NCBI RefSeq assembly: GCF_050219315.1 | Contig: NZ_CP116939.1 | Coordinates: 2,356,001 to 2,420,000 of the forward strand | Direction: 5' to 3' | Length of the DNA stretch: 64,000 nucleotides | DNA from: Megasphaera_A sueciensis | Lineage (GTDB): Bacteria; Bacillota; Negativicutes; Veillonellales; Megasphaeraceae | Shown: positions 1 through 7,860 of the stretch, one piece after another | Layout of the letters: each line of letters opens with the position of its first letter | How positions within the stretch are numbered: position 1 is the first letter of the stretch | Program-made: the position numbers and the translations under genes | The notes under the pieces: generated by a model | What the model saw: the letters and a program-made list of their open reading frames with translations, nothing else | The model's database searches: none | What the model was told of the DNA's origin: nothing

Positions 1-178
1 AATACAGAATAAATAAAAAATCCTTCGTGCAATTGTTGACCTAGGCATACATCCATACCCCTTTTATTAATAAAAAATTTACATATTACTTATCTATTAT
101 ACATCATTAATAAAAGATTACATAGTAATATATATGATTATTTTATCCGTAATTTTACAGAATTATATAAAAGCACTC

Positions 179-207
179 TTGTCAAAGATAATTACGTATG
201 GTATAAT
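179..207 (+). promoter_or_regulatory. Promoter of the tRNA operon
   Basis: The -35 hexamer TTGTCA (179-184) and a perfect -10 TATAAT (202-207) are separated by 17 bases. They lie about 45 bases before the first tRNA. The sequence further left (1-178) is AT-rich and shows no gene. Confidence 0.7.
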
Positions 208-250
208 ATCCAAGTGTTCAAGCCATTAAGGCTTGATTATATAACTATGC

Positions 251-327
251 GGCCTCGTGGTGTAGCGGTTTAACATGTCGCCCTGTCACGGCGAAGATCG
301 TCGGTTCAAATCCGATCGAGGTCGCCA
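251..327 (+). tRNA. tRNA-Asp (GTC)
   Basis: The acceptor arms GGCCTCG and CGAGGTC pair fully, with discriminator G and an encoded CCA end. The anticodon loop carries GTC, which reads Asp codons, and the T-loop is GGTTCAAATCC. It is the first gene of a three-tRNA operon. Confidence 0.95.
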
Positions 328-332
328 TATTT

Positions 333-408
333 GCTTAGGTAGCTCAGTCGGTAGAGCAGGGGACTGAAAATCCCCGTGTCGGCGGTTCAATTCCGTCCCT
401 AAGCACCA
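333..408 (+). tRNA. tRNA-Phe (GAA)
   Basis: The acceptor arms GCTTAGG and CCTAAGC pair, with discriminator A and an encoded CCA. The anticodon loop CTGAAAA gives GAA, which reads Phe. It starts six bases after tRNA-Asp, so the two are co-transcribed. Confidence 0.95.
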
Positions 409-415
409 AAAACAC

Positions 416-501
416 GCGGTCGTGGCGGAATGGCAGACGCGCTACTTTGAGGGGGTAGTGGGTGAAAACTCGTGCTGGTTCAAATCCAGTCGACCGCACC
501 A
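416..501 (+). tRNA. tRNA-Leu (GAG)
   Basis: A class II tRNA with a long variable arm. The acceptor arms GCGGTCG and CGACCGC pair, followed by A and an encoded CCA. The anticodon loop TTGAGGG gives GAG (Leu, CUC/CUU). It is the last gene of the tRNA operon. Confidence 0.95.
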
Positions 502-512
502 TAGATGTGTAA

Positions 513-539
513 AGCCAGCAATATATGCTGGCTTTTTTT
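513..539 (+). terminator. Terminator of the tRNA operon
   Basis: The stem AGCCAGCA/TGCTGGCT around a short ATATA loop is followed by a run of seven T. It sits 11 bases after tRNA-Leu. Confidence 0.9.
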
Positions 540-616
540 GTGTACAAAAGGTAATATAGATGCGTATAAATATAAGTTTTGGCTAGACTATGCAGCTATA
601 TGGTTGCAGTGCGATA

Positions 617-820
617 CTATTGGAAAATATATCCCATGTAGAAAATGAAAGCAACTACGCAGAAAACACCTAAGGTACGAATTAAATTTAGTTTTTGACG
701 CTTCGATTTTGTCATGTTTTTATCTTTATATCGTCCCATCGCTAAAACAGAACGGATTGCAGATATTGCAAACAAACAGATTATAAATAATAAACCGTAA
801 AACATGATATCATTAAACAT
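617..820 (-). CDS. Small two-helix membrane protein
   Basis: A 67-residue protein of unrecognised family. Residues about 6-27 and 48-66 are hydrophobic and could each span the membrane. Between them lies a basic, polar loop (GRYKDKNMTKSKRQK), so both termini are probably outside or in the membrane and the loop cytoplasmic. The ATG at 818-820 is preceded on the minus strand by a good ribosome-binding site (GGAGATGG), which is the main reason to believe it is expressed. It lies alone between the tRNA operon and the divergent dacF gene. Function unknown. Confidence 0.6.
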   Translation of the reverse strand: MFNDIMFYGLLFIICLFAISAIRSVLAMGRYKDKNMTKSKRQKLNLIRTLGVFCVVAFIFYMGYIFQ

Positions 821-928
821 AATTCCATCTCCTCATCAGATAACACAATTATTATAATCATAATACTATTTTTTTCTATGAAATTCAATCATCTATCATA
901 TATCAAGAAGGTATTCATGATCAATACG

Positions 929-957
929 TTGACATCAAATTAAAAGTGTTTAATAAT
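929..957 (+). promoter_or_regulatory. Probable promoter of the carboxypeptidase/two-component operon
   Basis: TTGACA (929-934) is followed after 16-17 bases by TAATAAT (951-957). It lies about 70 bases before the TTG start of the carboxypeptidase gene. Confidence 0.5.
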
Positions 958-1028
958 AATATAATAAAAAATGTATGCGGTTATAGTTATTTGTATATGT
1001 TTACATCAATTACCAGAGGTGAAGTGTA

Positions 1029-1871
1029 TTGACACGTTTATTGAAAAAGATATGTATAATTGGTTTATGGAGTATGTCGATTTTATCCTGCGGGTTTATG
1101 ATCAATGCTGTGCAGGCAGCGGTACCATCAACGGGAGCAGAGGCTGCCTGCATGATTGATGCAGATACAGAAACGATTTTATATCAAGTCAATCCTACAA
1201 AGTGGATGAATCCAGCTAGTACAACGAAAATAGTAACATTAATTACGGCTCTTGATACAGGGAAAAATAAAATGAATGACGCGGTTCACATAACAAGCGA
1301 AGCGGCCGATACAGAACCATCTTGCTTAGGTATTGCCCCGGGAGATTCCATTAGTTTAAAAGAAATATTACGCGGCATGATGGTTGTATCAGGGAATGAT
1401 GCTGCTGTAGCAGTAGCACAAACCTTGGGAGGTTCTGTGAGCGAATTTGCTGATATGATGAATAAGGAAGCGGTTAAAATGGGAGCTAAGCATTCTCATT
1501 TCGTTAATCCCAACGGTCTCACTGCGATAAAACATTATACAACAGCGATTGATATGGCACGGATGGCAGCTTATGGAATGAAACATTATCCGGAATTTCG
1601 ATATATTGTCAGCTTAAAAGAATATAATATGAAATATATGGATTCCCGCAAACCTAAATATGTTACTACTACTAATTATTTTCTTACGAGCGGTTATGCC
1701 GGTGCCGACGGCATTAAAACTGGTTTTACTGATGCCGCGGGAGATTGTTTGGTTGCTTCGGCGACCAGGGATGGACATACGTTGATAGTTGTATTGTTTA
1801 ATGATGATGATCGTTGGACAGATGCACCTAATATACTTGATTATGGATTCCGGCGCATTGCTAAGGAATAA
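1029..1871 (+). CDS. dacF: D-alanyl-D-alanine carboxypeptidase (peptidase S11, DacF type)
   Basis: A penicillin-binding D,D-carboxypeptidase that trims the terminal D-Ala of peptidoglycan stem peptides outside the membrane. A signal peptide (basic residues, hydrophobic stretch, cleavage near AVQA at about 30) leads into the catalytic domain. All three active-site motifs are visible: STTK (64-67, nucleophile Ser64), SGN (121-123) and KTG (230-232). At 280 residues it ends soon after the catalytic domain and lacks the usual C-terminal beta domain and membrane anchor. It starts at TTG behind AGAGGTGA. The histidine kinase gene begins 18 bases after its stop, so the three genes downstream form one operon. 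Confidence 0.88.
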   Translation: MTRLLKKICIIGLWSMSILSCGFMINAVQAAVPSTGAEAACMIDADTETILYQVNPTKWMNPASTTKIVTLITALDTGKNKMNDAVHITSEAADTEPSCLGIAPGDSISLKEILRGMMVVSGNDAAVAVAQTLGGSVSEFADMMNKEAVKMGAKHSHFVNPNGLTAIKHYTTAIDMARMAAYGMKHYPEFRYIVSLKEYNMKYMDSRKPKYVTTTNYFLTSGYAGADGIKTGFTDAAGDCLVASATRDGHTLIVVLFNDDDRWTDAPNILDYGFRRIAKE

Positions 1872-1889
1872 TATTCAGAAAGGTTTTCT

Positions 1890-3356
1890 ATGACGCTGAA
1901 GCAAAGGATGCTTATTTCAAATTTAATCATGATAGTACTGCCTTTTGTTATTTCCAGCTTGGTAGGTTTGTTTGCTGCGGCTATGATGCATGATGCCTAT
2001 TGGAATCCCGTAGAAAATATGTTTTCCGACCGAGATGAGTTGGTATATGCACAAAGCTTACTCTATGAAGAACAGGGACCATTGACGGATACGGATCCGG
2101 CTCATGTGGAACAACGTGATGCAGCAGTGCGGCGTCTTGTTATTCAAATGGCTGACTTGGGATACCATGTGCAATATACTTTAAATGGTGAAGAACAATT
2201 CAACAATATTACTCCGGAAGATGATCAGATAGGTATTGGCATACTGGGAGAAGAAGCGCGCAAATTGGATTATATTACCGCAAGCAAGGGAAACGTGCAT
2301 ATTATAAAAACCCAGTGGATTAATGGAAATGACGTTGCTATTATCAGAGCTATTAATCCTGGAAAAGATATGGAACCGGTGCATTTTTCGTTTTTTTATA
2401 CTTATGTAAGTTTATTTTTATTTATAATGTTCTTTTTTGTGCTTATTACGATGGTTATTGTTAACACAATCATGTATAATAAATCCAAGGAACTTATTCT
2501 TGATCCTTTGCAGCAAATCAGTAGGGCGGCAAAGGCGATACGTTCCGGAGATTTGACTACTCCCGTAAATCTAAAAGGAAAGCAGACGGAGGAACTGCTT
2601 CAAGTATGCCATGATTTTTCTGATATGCAGACATATTTGAAAAATTCTATGGCAAGACAAGCTGAATATGAAAAGTACCGTCGTGAATTATTAGCGGGGA
2701 TATCCCATGATTTGCGGACGCCTTTGACGTCGATAAAAGGGTATGCGGAAGGATTACTTACGGGTATCGCCGATACAAAGGAAAAGCAGCAGCGTTACTA
2801 TCGAGCTATACAGACACGGGCTGATGATTTGGAACGACTAGTAAATAATTTATCTCTCTATAATCACTTTGATACATCTATGTTTATGGCAAAACCGGAA
2901 ATTTGTTCTTTTTCTGAAATACTCCAGACGTATATAATAGAAGAGAAAGAACGTTTTGAAAAAGATAATATTGTTGTTGAATGGAATATGGAAACGGACG
3001 AAGATAAGGTGTATCTTGATAAAACGGAATTCCATCGTATTTTTGATAACTTATTTAACAATTCTGTAAAATATCGAGTATGTCCGGTTTCACATATTCG
3101 ACTGCACTTGGAAAAAGAAGACAATATTCTTGTTTTCTTATTTAGTGATGACGGACCGGGTATCGTTGCCAGCAACACGGATTATATTTTTGAAGCTTTT
3201 GTTCGTTTGGATGCGGCACGAACGCATACAGATCAAGGGAGCGGATTGGGTTTAGCTATTGTCAAGAAGATAATAGAAGCTCATAAAGGAACAATACGCG
3301 CGTATAATGATCGAGGGTTGACGATTTGCATTACGTTACCTTTATACAAAGAATAG
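1890..3356 (+). CDS. Sensor histidine kinase
   Basis: A membrane sensor kinase of 488 residues. Helix 1 spans about 9-31, an extracellular sensor region of about 135 residues follows, helix 2 spans about 168-193, then a HAMP linker to about 250. The HisKA domain has phosphoacceptor His273 in ISHDLRTPL. The ATPase domain shows the N box (HRIFDNLFNNSVKY), a DDGPG G1 box and the GSGLGLAIVKK G2 box. It lies between dacF and its response regulator, which suggests it senses a cell-envelope signal. The ligand cannot be read from the sequence. Confidence 0.9.
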   Translation: MTLKQRMLISNLIMIVLPFVISSLVGLFAAAMMHDAYWNPVENMFSDRDELVYAQSLLYEEQGPLTDTDPAHVEQRDAAVRRLVIQMADLGYHVQYTLNGEEQFNNITPEDDQIGIGILGEEARKLDYITASKGNVHIIKTQWINGNDVAIIRAINPGKDMEPVHFSFFYTYVSLFLFIMFFFVLITMVIVNTIMYNKSKELILDPLQQISRAAKAIRSGDLTTPVNLKGKQTEELLQVCHDFSDMQTYLKNSMARQAEYEKYRRELLAGISHDLRTPLTSIKGYAEGLLTGIADTKEKQQRYYRAIQTRADDLERLVNNLSLYNHFDTSMFMAKPEICSFSEILQTYIIEEKERFEKDNIVVEWNMETDEDKVYLDKTEFHRIFDNLFNNSVKYRVCPVSHIRLHLEKEDNILVFLFSDDGPGIVASNTDYIFEAFVRLDAARTHTDQGSGLGLAIVKKIIEAHKGTIRAYNDRGLTICITLPLYKE

Positions 3357-3387
3357 ACGAATAATAGACAGTAGGGAGGAAAATATA

Positions 3388-4101
3388 ATGGCACATATTT
3401 TAGTTGTTGAAGATGATGAATTGATTGCGGCGTTGGAACGGGATTTTTTGGAAGCCAATGGCTTTGTTGTTACTATTGCCAGTAATGGTCTTGGTGGATT
3501 GGAAGCTATTGAAAAAGGAGATATTGATGCAGTGTTAATGGATGTCATGCTTCCAGGTGAAGATGGTTTTACTGTTTGTCGTAAAATCCGGGATAAAAGC
3601 GATGTCCCAATTTTATTTGTAACAGCGAAACGGGAAGATGTAGATAAAATTAAAGGTTTAAGTTTGGGTGCCGATGATTATATCGTTAAACCCTTTAGTC
3701 CGACGGAAATGGTTGCTCGATTAAAAGCTCATTTGGAAGTGCATAACCGATTATTGGGTAAGCGGAAACAAGTATCTGATGTTAATACTCCTGATGTTCA
3801 TATTGGTGATTTACGAATTTTTATTAGCCGTCATCAGGTATTTCGTGGAAAAATAGAAATATCTCTGACAGGTAAAGAGTTCAATCTGCTGTTGTTTTTA
3901 GCACAACATCCTAATCAGGTTTTTTCGAAAAAATATTTATTTGAAATGATATGGCACTTGGATGCACTAGGTGAATTAGCTACGGTTACAGTGCATGTAA
4001 ATCGACTGAGGGATAAGTTAAATGAAGTAAAACCGGAGTTTACGGCAATTGAAACGGTATGGGGAAATGGATATCGGTTTCGGGCCAATGAAAATGCATA
4101 G
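3388..4101 (+). CDS. OmpR/PhoB-family response regulator
   Basis: A DNA-binding response regulator of 237 residues and the likely partner of the preceding kinase. The receiver domain has acidic residues near 9-10, phosphorylation site Asp52 in LMDVMLPG, and Lys101 in VKPF. The C-terminal winged helix ends with the typical TVTVHVNRLRDKL and ETVWGNGYRF motifs. A strong ribosome-binding site (GTAGGGAGG) precedes the ATG. It is the last gene of the operon and is followed by a hairpin terminator. Confidence 0.93.
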   Translation: MAHILVVEDDELIAALERDFLEANGFVVTIASNGLGGLEAIEKGDIDAVLMDVMLPGEDGFTVCRKIRDKSDVPILFVTAKREDVDKIKGLSLGADDYIVKPFSPTEMVARLKAHLEVHNRLLGKRKQVSDVNTPDVHIGDLRIFISRHQVFRGKIEISLTGKEFNLLLFLAQHPNQVFSKKYLFEMIWHLDALGELATVTVHVNRLRDKLNEVKPEFTAIETVWGNGYRFRANENA

Positions 4102-4110
4102 AGAATATTA

Positions 4111-4151
4111 AAAAAGATCCTGCCAATTTATATATTGGCAGGATCTTTTTG
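4111..4151. terminator. Bidirectional terminator
   Basis: A 17-bp stem (AAAAAGATCCTGCCAAT pairing with its complement) around a TTATAT loop, with T-runs on both strands. It serves the response regulator on the plus strand and rubrerythrin on the minus strand, which converge here. Confidence 0.9.
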
Positions 4152-4195
4152 AAAATTATAAAAAATAGATAGTATAGTTTATGAAAATTAATCAA

Positions 4196-4732
4196 TTAGT
4201 AATTAATTTTACGGACTTCAAAGTAAGCCTGGGGATGAGCACAAACAGGACACTTTTGCGGAGCTTCAACACTTTCGCAGATATAGCCGCAATTACGACA
4301 CTGCCAAACTGTTTTCCCCGTATGGTTGAATACTTGTTTTTTTTGGATATTATTTAGAAGTGCCAGATATCGTTCTTCGTGATGTTTTTCGATTTCACTT
4401 ACTTTTTCAAATTCAAAAGCAATATCATTAAAACCTTCTTCTTTTGCTACTTTCGCAAAAGAAGGATACATTTCGGTCCATTCATAATGTTCACCGGCTG
4501 CTGCATCCTTCAATGCACTATCGATGTCCGGCATACCATCCATGAGGTGTTTGAACCACATTTTGGCATGTTCTTTTTCATTTCCCGCTGTTTCTTCAAA
4601 AAAAGCGCTGATTTGTTCATAACCAGCTTTCTTTGCTACGCTGGCATAATACGTGTACTTATTTCTAGCTTTAGATTCACCGGCAAAAGCGGTTTCTAAA
4701 TTCTTTTCTGTTTTACTGCCTTTTAATTGCAT
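4196..4732 (-). CDS. rbr: Rubrerythrin
   Basis: A cytoplasmic diiron peroxidase that reduces hydrogen peroxide in anaerobes. The N-terminal ferritin-like four-helix domain (about 1-140) carries the diiron ligand motifs (AFAGESKARNKY, EETAGNEKEHAK, EKVSEIEKHHEERY). The C-terminal rubredoxin domain has two Cys pairs, CRNCGY and CPVCAH, for one iron. Length is typical at 178 residues. The ATG is preceded by AAGGAGGT. A promoter TTGTTT-17-TATAAT reads into it from 4820 to 4792. It is a single-gene unit. Confidence 0.95.
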   Translation of the reverse strand: MQLKGSKTEKNLETAFAGESKARNKYTYYASVAKKAGYEQISAFFEETAGNEKEHAKMWFKHLMDGMPDIDSALKDAAAGEHYEWTEMYPSFAKVAKEEGFNDIAFEFEKVSEIEKHHEERYLALLNNIQKKQVFNHTGKTVWQCRNCGYICESVEAPQKCPVCAHPQAYFEVRKINY

Positions 4733-4791
4733 ATCGGACTACCTCCTTGACATAATTACAAAGTAAACAATAACAATTACTTATTAATAAA

Positions 4792-4820
4792 ATTATAACG
4801 CATGTAGTATAAAAAAACAA
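4792..4820 (-). promoter_or_regulatory. Rubrerythrin promoter
   Basis: On the minus strand, -35 TTGTTT (4820-4815) and -10 TATAAT (4797-4792) are spaced by 17 bases. They lie about 60 bases upstream of the rubrerythrin ATG. Confidence 0.65.
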
Positions 4821-4843
4821 GTGTGCAATACAGTCAATTTTTG

Positions 4844-5263
4844 TTATTCTTGTTTTTGTTTGTTATTCTGATTGTTTTGACTGTTAGAGCGGGCTGAATC
4901 CGTATATGATTGTTTCTGAGAAGCACTAACGGCCGGCTGCTTACGAGGGACGGCAGTATCTTCACTGCGTGTCTGTGATGAGGCAGCATTTTCTGCAGAG
5001 TGAACATCCTCCTGAAGATCGCCATATTTACTGCGTAATTGCGATTCCCAGACCTTTGCTTTTTCTGGATACATGCGTTTTAACTTTTCAAATAATTCTG
5101 CTTTTTCAGCAGTTCCTTTATGTAAAGCTCCCTGTAATTCTTGGTATTCCTTATAATAAGTAATCCAGTTTTGCAGTGGCTGATAATCATTTGTCATAAA
5201 GGAAGTATAACTTAAAAAGGAAAATATACAAGATAACACCAGACAGATTATCACCTTCGACAT
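4844..5263 (-). CDS. Secreted or membrane-anchored protein of unknown function
   Basis: A 139-residue protein I do not recognise. Residues about 4-22 are hydrophobic (signal peptide or anchor). A charged, helix-rich middle follows (YKEYQELQGALHK through EKAKVWESQLRSKYG). The C-terminal 50 residues are low-complexity, rich in Ser, Gln, Asn and Ala, and look disordered. Its ATG lies two bases after the stop of the HAAS-domain gene, so it is translationally coupled to it. It is the last gene of a three-gene minus-strand operon (6382 down to 4844). Confidence 0.6.
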   Translation of the reverse strand: MSKVIICLVLSCIFSFLSYTSFMTNDYQPLQNWITYYKEYQELQGALHKGTAEKAELFEKLKRMYPEKAKVWESQLRSKYGDLQEDVHSAENAASSQTRSEDTAVPRKQPAVSASQKQSYTDSARSNSQNNQNNKQKQE

Positions 5264-5265
5264 TA

Positions 5266-6096
5266 CTATCCCCTGCCTTTCTTGCGCTGATTAGATTTAC
5301 CCGTATTTTGGCAAGCGGAGCCGGCATACATAGCGGACATGGCAGCAAAAAGAATTGCCAAGTTAGCAAAGATCAATGTTTTGGGGGTAATTGTCGGAAG
5401 CGGCAGCAAGTCAGAATATAAATATAGAGGCATACTGGTAATTGCAATGCTGCCAATAATAGAAACTGCAAAAAAGATGAAAAGGAATCCTCCTAATATA
5501 TGAAACAGAGTTCCTATAATCTGCAAAAATGGATTTACAATTATGGATGCGGGAGACAGTGTGCTGTCCTTTCCCCATTGAAACTCTTCGCCATCTGATT
5601 CATTGGGATAAGGATGAGCTGCACGGTATCGTGATTGCGGATAAGTTCTGTACCCATGTGAGTCTCGGTACGAAGGAGAATCTTCTCCCGGACTATGCCG
5701 GTTTGGTGCAGGATAGGGCTGACGATAATATTGTTCGGATTCTGCCCGCCGGCGGAGATGCTGGGAATCATTTTCCCAATCGTACGCCCTGTTTTGTTTT
5801 TCACGGGGCGGAACGTTGTATTGTAGTGTTCTGTCATCCATATATTCGGTATCAGATGGATCATCATATGCGTAAGGCATTTTCGGGTTATCTTCGGGTA
5901 CAACGGGTTTTCCGATATAATATCGGTATATATTCTTCGGATGTCCCAATTTACAACATATTTCTTCTTCTGATTTCCCTCCATCTGCGCCAATACGGAA
6001 CTGTTCTTCACAATCTTCAAGAATTCCTTTCAAATCATCCTTGTCGCTTTTGCGAAAATAATATTTTAGAAGATCCATAAATTCAGTTTTTCTCAT
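5266..6096 (-). CDS. HAAS-domain (DUF1700) membrane protein
   Basis: The N-terminal 60 residues match the HAAS signalling domain: MRKTEFMDLLKYYF, then DLKGILEDCEEQFRIG, then GKSEEEICCKLGHPKNI. This is a small helical module usually found in membrane proteins next to PadR-family regulators. A long polar linker rich in Pro, Tyr, Arg and Asp follows (about 65-170). Two or three hydrophobic segments (about 190-265) and a basic tail complete it. No PadR gene is present beside it here. It lies 13 bases after the 90-residue membrane protein and is coupled to the downstream gene. Role in envelope signalling is inferred only from the domain. Confidence 0.7.
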   Translation of the reverse strand: MRKTEFMDLLKYYFRKSDKDDLKGILEDCEEQFRIGADGGKSEEEICCKLGHPKNIYRYYIGKPVVPEDNPKMPYAYDDPSDTEYMDDRTLQYNVPPREKQNRAYDWENDSQHLRRRAESEQYYRQPYPAPNRHSPGEDSPSYRDSHGYRTYPQSRYRAAHPYPNESDGEEFQWGKDSTLSPASIIVNPFLQIIGTLFHILGGFLFIFFAVSIIGSIAITSMPLYLYSDLLPLPTITPKTLIFANLAILFAAMSAMYAGSACQNTGKSNQRKKGRG

Positions 6097-6109
6097 AAAG
6101 GACTACCTT

Positions 6110-6382
6110 TCATTTCAAATGTTGTTCATATTGTCCTTGACATTTGGCACCTAACTGCCATGCGATGATACTAATCAGCATAATTCCAAGAACAAGAAGA
6201 AATACGGCGGCGGTCGGCATAGGCGGCAAAAAAGAAATAGCGGCTAGCGGTTCAGCTTCCACTGCAATGCAATATGCGATCCAAGCTAACAGACAGAGAG
6301 TAAGAAGAGAAAAAATTCCGCCTATAGTATATAAACTTATGTATATATATCGCCATTTATTGTTAGATTGAGATACGGTCAT
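6110..6382 (-). CDS. Small two-helix membrane protein, first gene of the HAAS operon
   Basis: A 90-residue protein of unrecognised family with two strongly hydrophobic segments (about 14-40 and 55-76). The loop between them carries Pro-rich SFLPPMP. The C-terminus (GAKCQGQYEQHLK) is polar. A good ribosome-binding site, AAAGGAGAT, precedes the ATG at 6382. It is the first gene of the operon with the HAAS protein and probably sits in the same membrane complex, which is inference from gene order. Confidence 0.6.
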   Translation of the reverse strand: MTVSQSNNKWRYIYISLYTIGGIFSLLTLCLLAWIAYCIAVEAEPLAAISFLPPMPTAAVFLLVLGIMLISIIAWQLGAKCQGQYEQHLK

Positions 6383-6640
6383 TGTCCACGATCTCCTTTA
6401 AAATGAATGAGTAATAAAAATTATGAAATATATGGCTGTTGCCATTATAGTACCACATGTGTCAAGCCTCTTACAAGAATATACCGCGATATATGTTGCA
6501 GGGATACTCTTATGCACGTAAAAATTTATACAAGCGGTATTACTTGCAGAACCCATATCTTTGCTGTAATATGAACATAGTAGTAAAAAATAGAGAAAAT
6601 TACTAAGATTTTAATACATATTATAATGTAAGGAGCTTTT

Positions 6641-7525
6641 ATGGACAATCTTTTCACAGATTCCTTAACAAGAGATATTGCGCTTACCCTTTTGGAAAAG
6701 GGAGTACGTATTATATTACTGCTTGCTGTATCCTATATTGCATATACTATTATTCAACGTCTTATTGAACGATTATTTGATATACGGTTTGTTAAATTAT
6801 CTAAAGAACAGGAAAGAAGATCAACGACACTTCATTCTCTGGTACACAGTGTTATTTTTGTCATTTTTTGTTTCTTGGTCGTTATTATGATCTTGAATGA
6901 GCTCCGTGTCGATACAACCTCCCTATTGGCTGGTGCCAGCATTATCGGTCTGGCTATAGGCGTTGGGGCACAAAGCTTGGTTAAGGATTTTGTTGCTGGT
7001 TTTTTTATTATATTGGAAGGCCAATATTCCATTGGAGATTTCGTTACGGTAAAAGGATATAGCGGTACGGTTACCGATGTGAATCTGCGGACGACTAAGA
7101 TTTGTTCTCCTGACAAAGTTATTCATACGATTCCCAATGGATTGATTGACATTGTCAGTAATTATACCAAAGGAATGTACGTCGCAACGATTCGTATCGG
7201 AGTCAGCCAAAGTGCAGATCCTGATGTCGTATTGTCTGTTCTGCAGGAAGCGCTGAGCGTTGTTTCGAAACGATCGGATGTACATGAAGAAGGTGCAAGT
7301 GTTGGCGGATTGGTCAAAATGGAGGGAAATTCGTTTATATATGAAGTCAGTATACCGGCCCGCCGCAGTGATGCATATGGTGTATGTACGGCATATCGAT
7401 ATGAGGCGGCAAAACGCCTTGCGGCAGCGCATATCGATATGGCCCGTTTTGTTATTGAAACACAGATGACAAAGACGATAGAAGAACAGAATTCCCTAAG
7501 TAAAGAGAAAAAAGAGGAGGCATAA
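6641..7525 (+). CDS. mscS: MscS-family small-conductance mechanosensitive channel
   Basis: A homologue of MscS, which opens under membrane tension to release solutes during osmotic downshock. Three N-terminal helices are visible (about 12-38, 65-85 and 92-118). The pore helix is followed by the conserved stretch VGAQSLVKDFVAGFFI and then EGQYSIGDFV of the beta domain. The C-terminal alpha/beta domain contains VHTIPNGLI. Length (294) is typical. AAGGAG precedes the ATG. The DUF951 gene begins two bases after its stop, indicating a two-gene operon. Confidence 0.9.
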   Translation: MDNLFTDSLTRDIALTLLEKGVRIILLLAVSYIAYTIIQRLIERLFDIRFVKLSKEQERRSTTLHSLVHSVIFVIFCFLVVIMILNELRVDTTSLLAGASIIGLAIGVGAQSLVKDFVAGFFIILEGQYSIGDFVTVKGYSGTVTDVNLRTTKICSPDKVIHTIPNGLIDIVSNYTKGMYVATIRIGVSQSADPDVVLSVLQEALSVVSKRSDVHEEGASVGGLVKMEGNSFIYEVSIPARRSDAYGVCTAYRYEAAKRLAAAHIDMARFVIETQMTKTIEEQNSLSKEKKEEA

Positions 7526-7527
7526 TA

Positions 7528-7743
7528 ATGATAGGTTTTGTTCGTTATCATGTAGGAGATATTGTACAAATGAAAAAAACGCATCCTTGTGGTTCTAATG
7601 AATGGGAAGTCATGCGTGTAGGAGTTGATTTTGTCATTCGGTGCCGTGGCTGCGGACATCGAGTAATGCTTCCGCGTCCTAAATTTGAAAAAGCTGTAAA
7701 AAAAATCATTTTTACAGCCGATGCAGATACAAAAAATATATAA
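7528..7743 (+). CDS. DUF951-family protein
   Basis: A 71-residue protein with the DUF951 pattern: YHVGDIVQMKKTHPCGSNEWEVMRVG and then RCRGCGHRVMLPRPKFEK. The paired Cys residues of CRGC plus the earlier Cys could bind metal, which is inference. The family is often encoded beside MscS-type channels in Firmicutes, as here (2-base gap). The function of the family is unknown. Confidence 0.85.
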   Translation: MIGFVRYHVGDIVQMKKTHPCGSNEWEVMRVGVDFVIRCRGCGHRVMLPRPKFEKAVKKIIFTADADTKNI

Positions 7744-7759
7744 AAAAGTAATAAAGGTA

Positions 7760-7788
7760 TTTTCAAGTGGATGACTTTATGGTACAAT
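7760..7788 (+). promoter_or_regulatory. Candidate promoter of the histidine operon
   Basis: A -10 like TACAAT (7783-7788) with a weak TTTTCA -35 (7760-7765) at 17-base spacing. It lies about 75 bases before hisZ. I see no T-box or His-codon leader peptide between it and hisZ. Confidence 0.35.
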
Positions 7789-7860
7789 TCATATCAACAT
7801 TACTTTTATGCTTTATCAAGGTGATGAGATAATAAGATAAAGAAAAAGTGAAGGAGGTGC

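Noticed and set aside
344..547. Minus-strand reading frame over tRNA-Phe and tRNA-Leu
   Set aside because: It is made of the complements of tRNA genes; typical false protein across tRNAs.
971..1159. 62-residue frame starting before dacF
   Set aside because: It overlaps the dacF signal sequence in another frame and has no ribosome-binding site.
5529..6080. 183-residue plus-strand and 159-residue minus-strand frames inside the HAAS gene
   Set aside because: Both are in other frames of the HAAS coding sequence and show no family or start signal.
7744..7860. T-box or His leader peptide before hisZ
   Set aside because: No T-box sequence (GGTGG...), no run of His codons and no terminator in the short leader.
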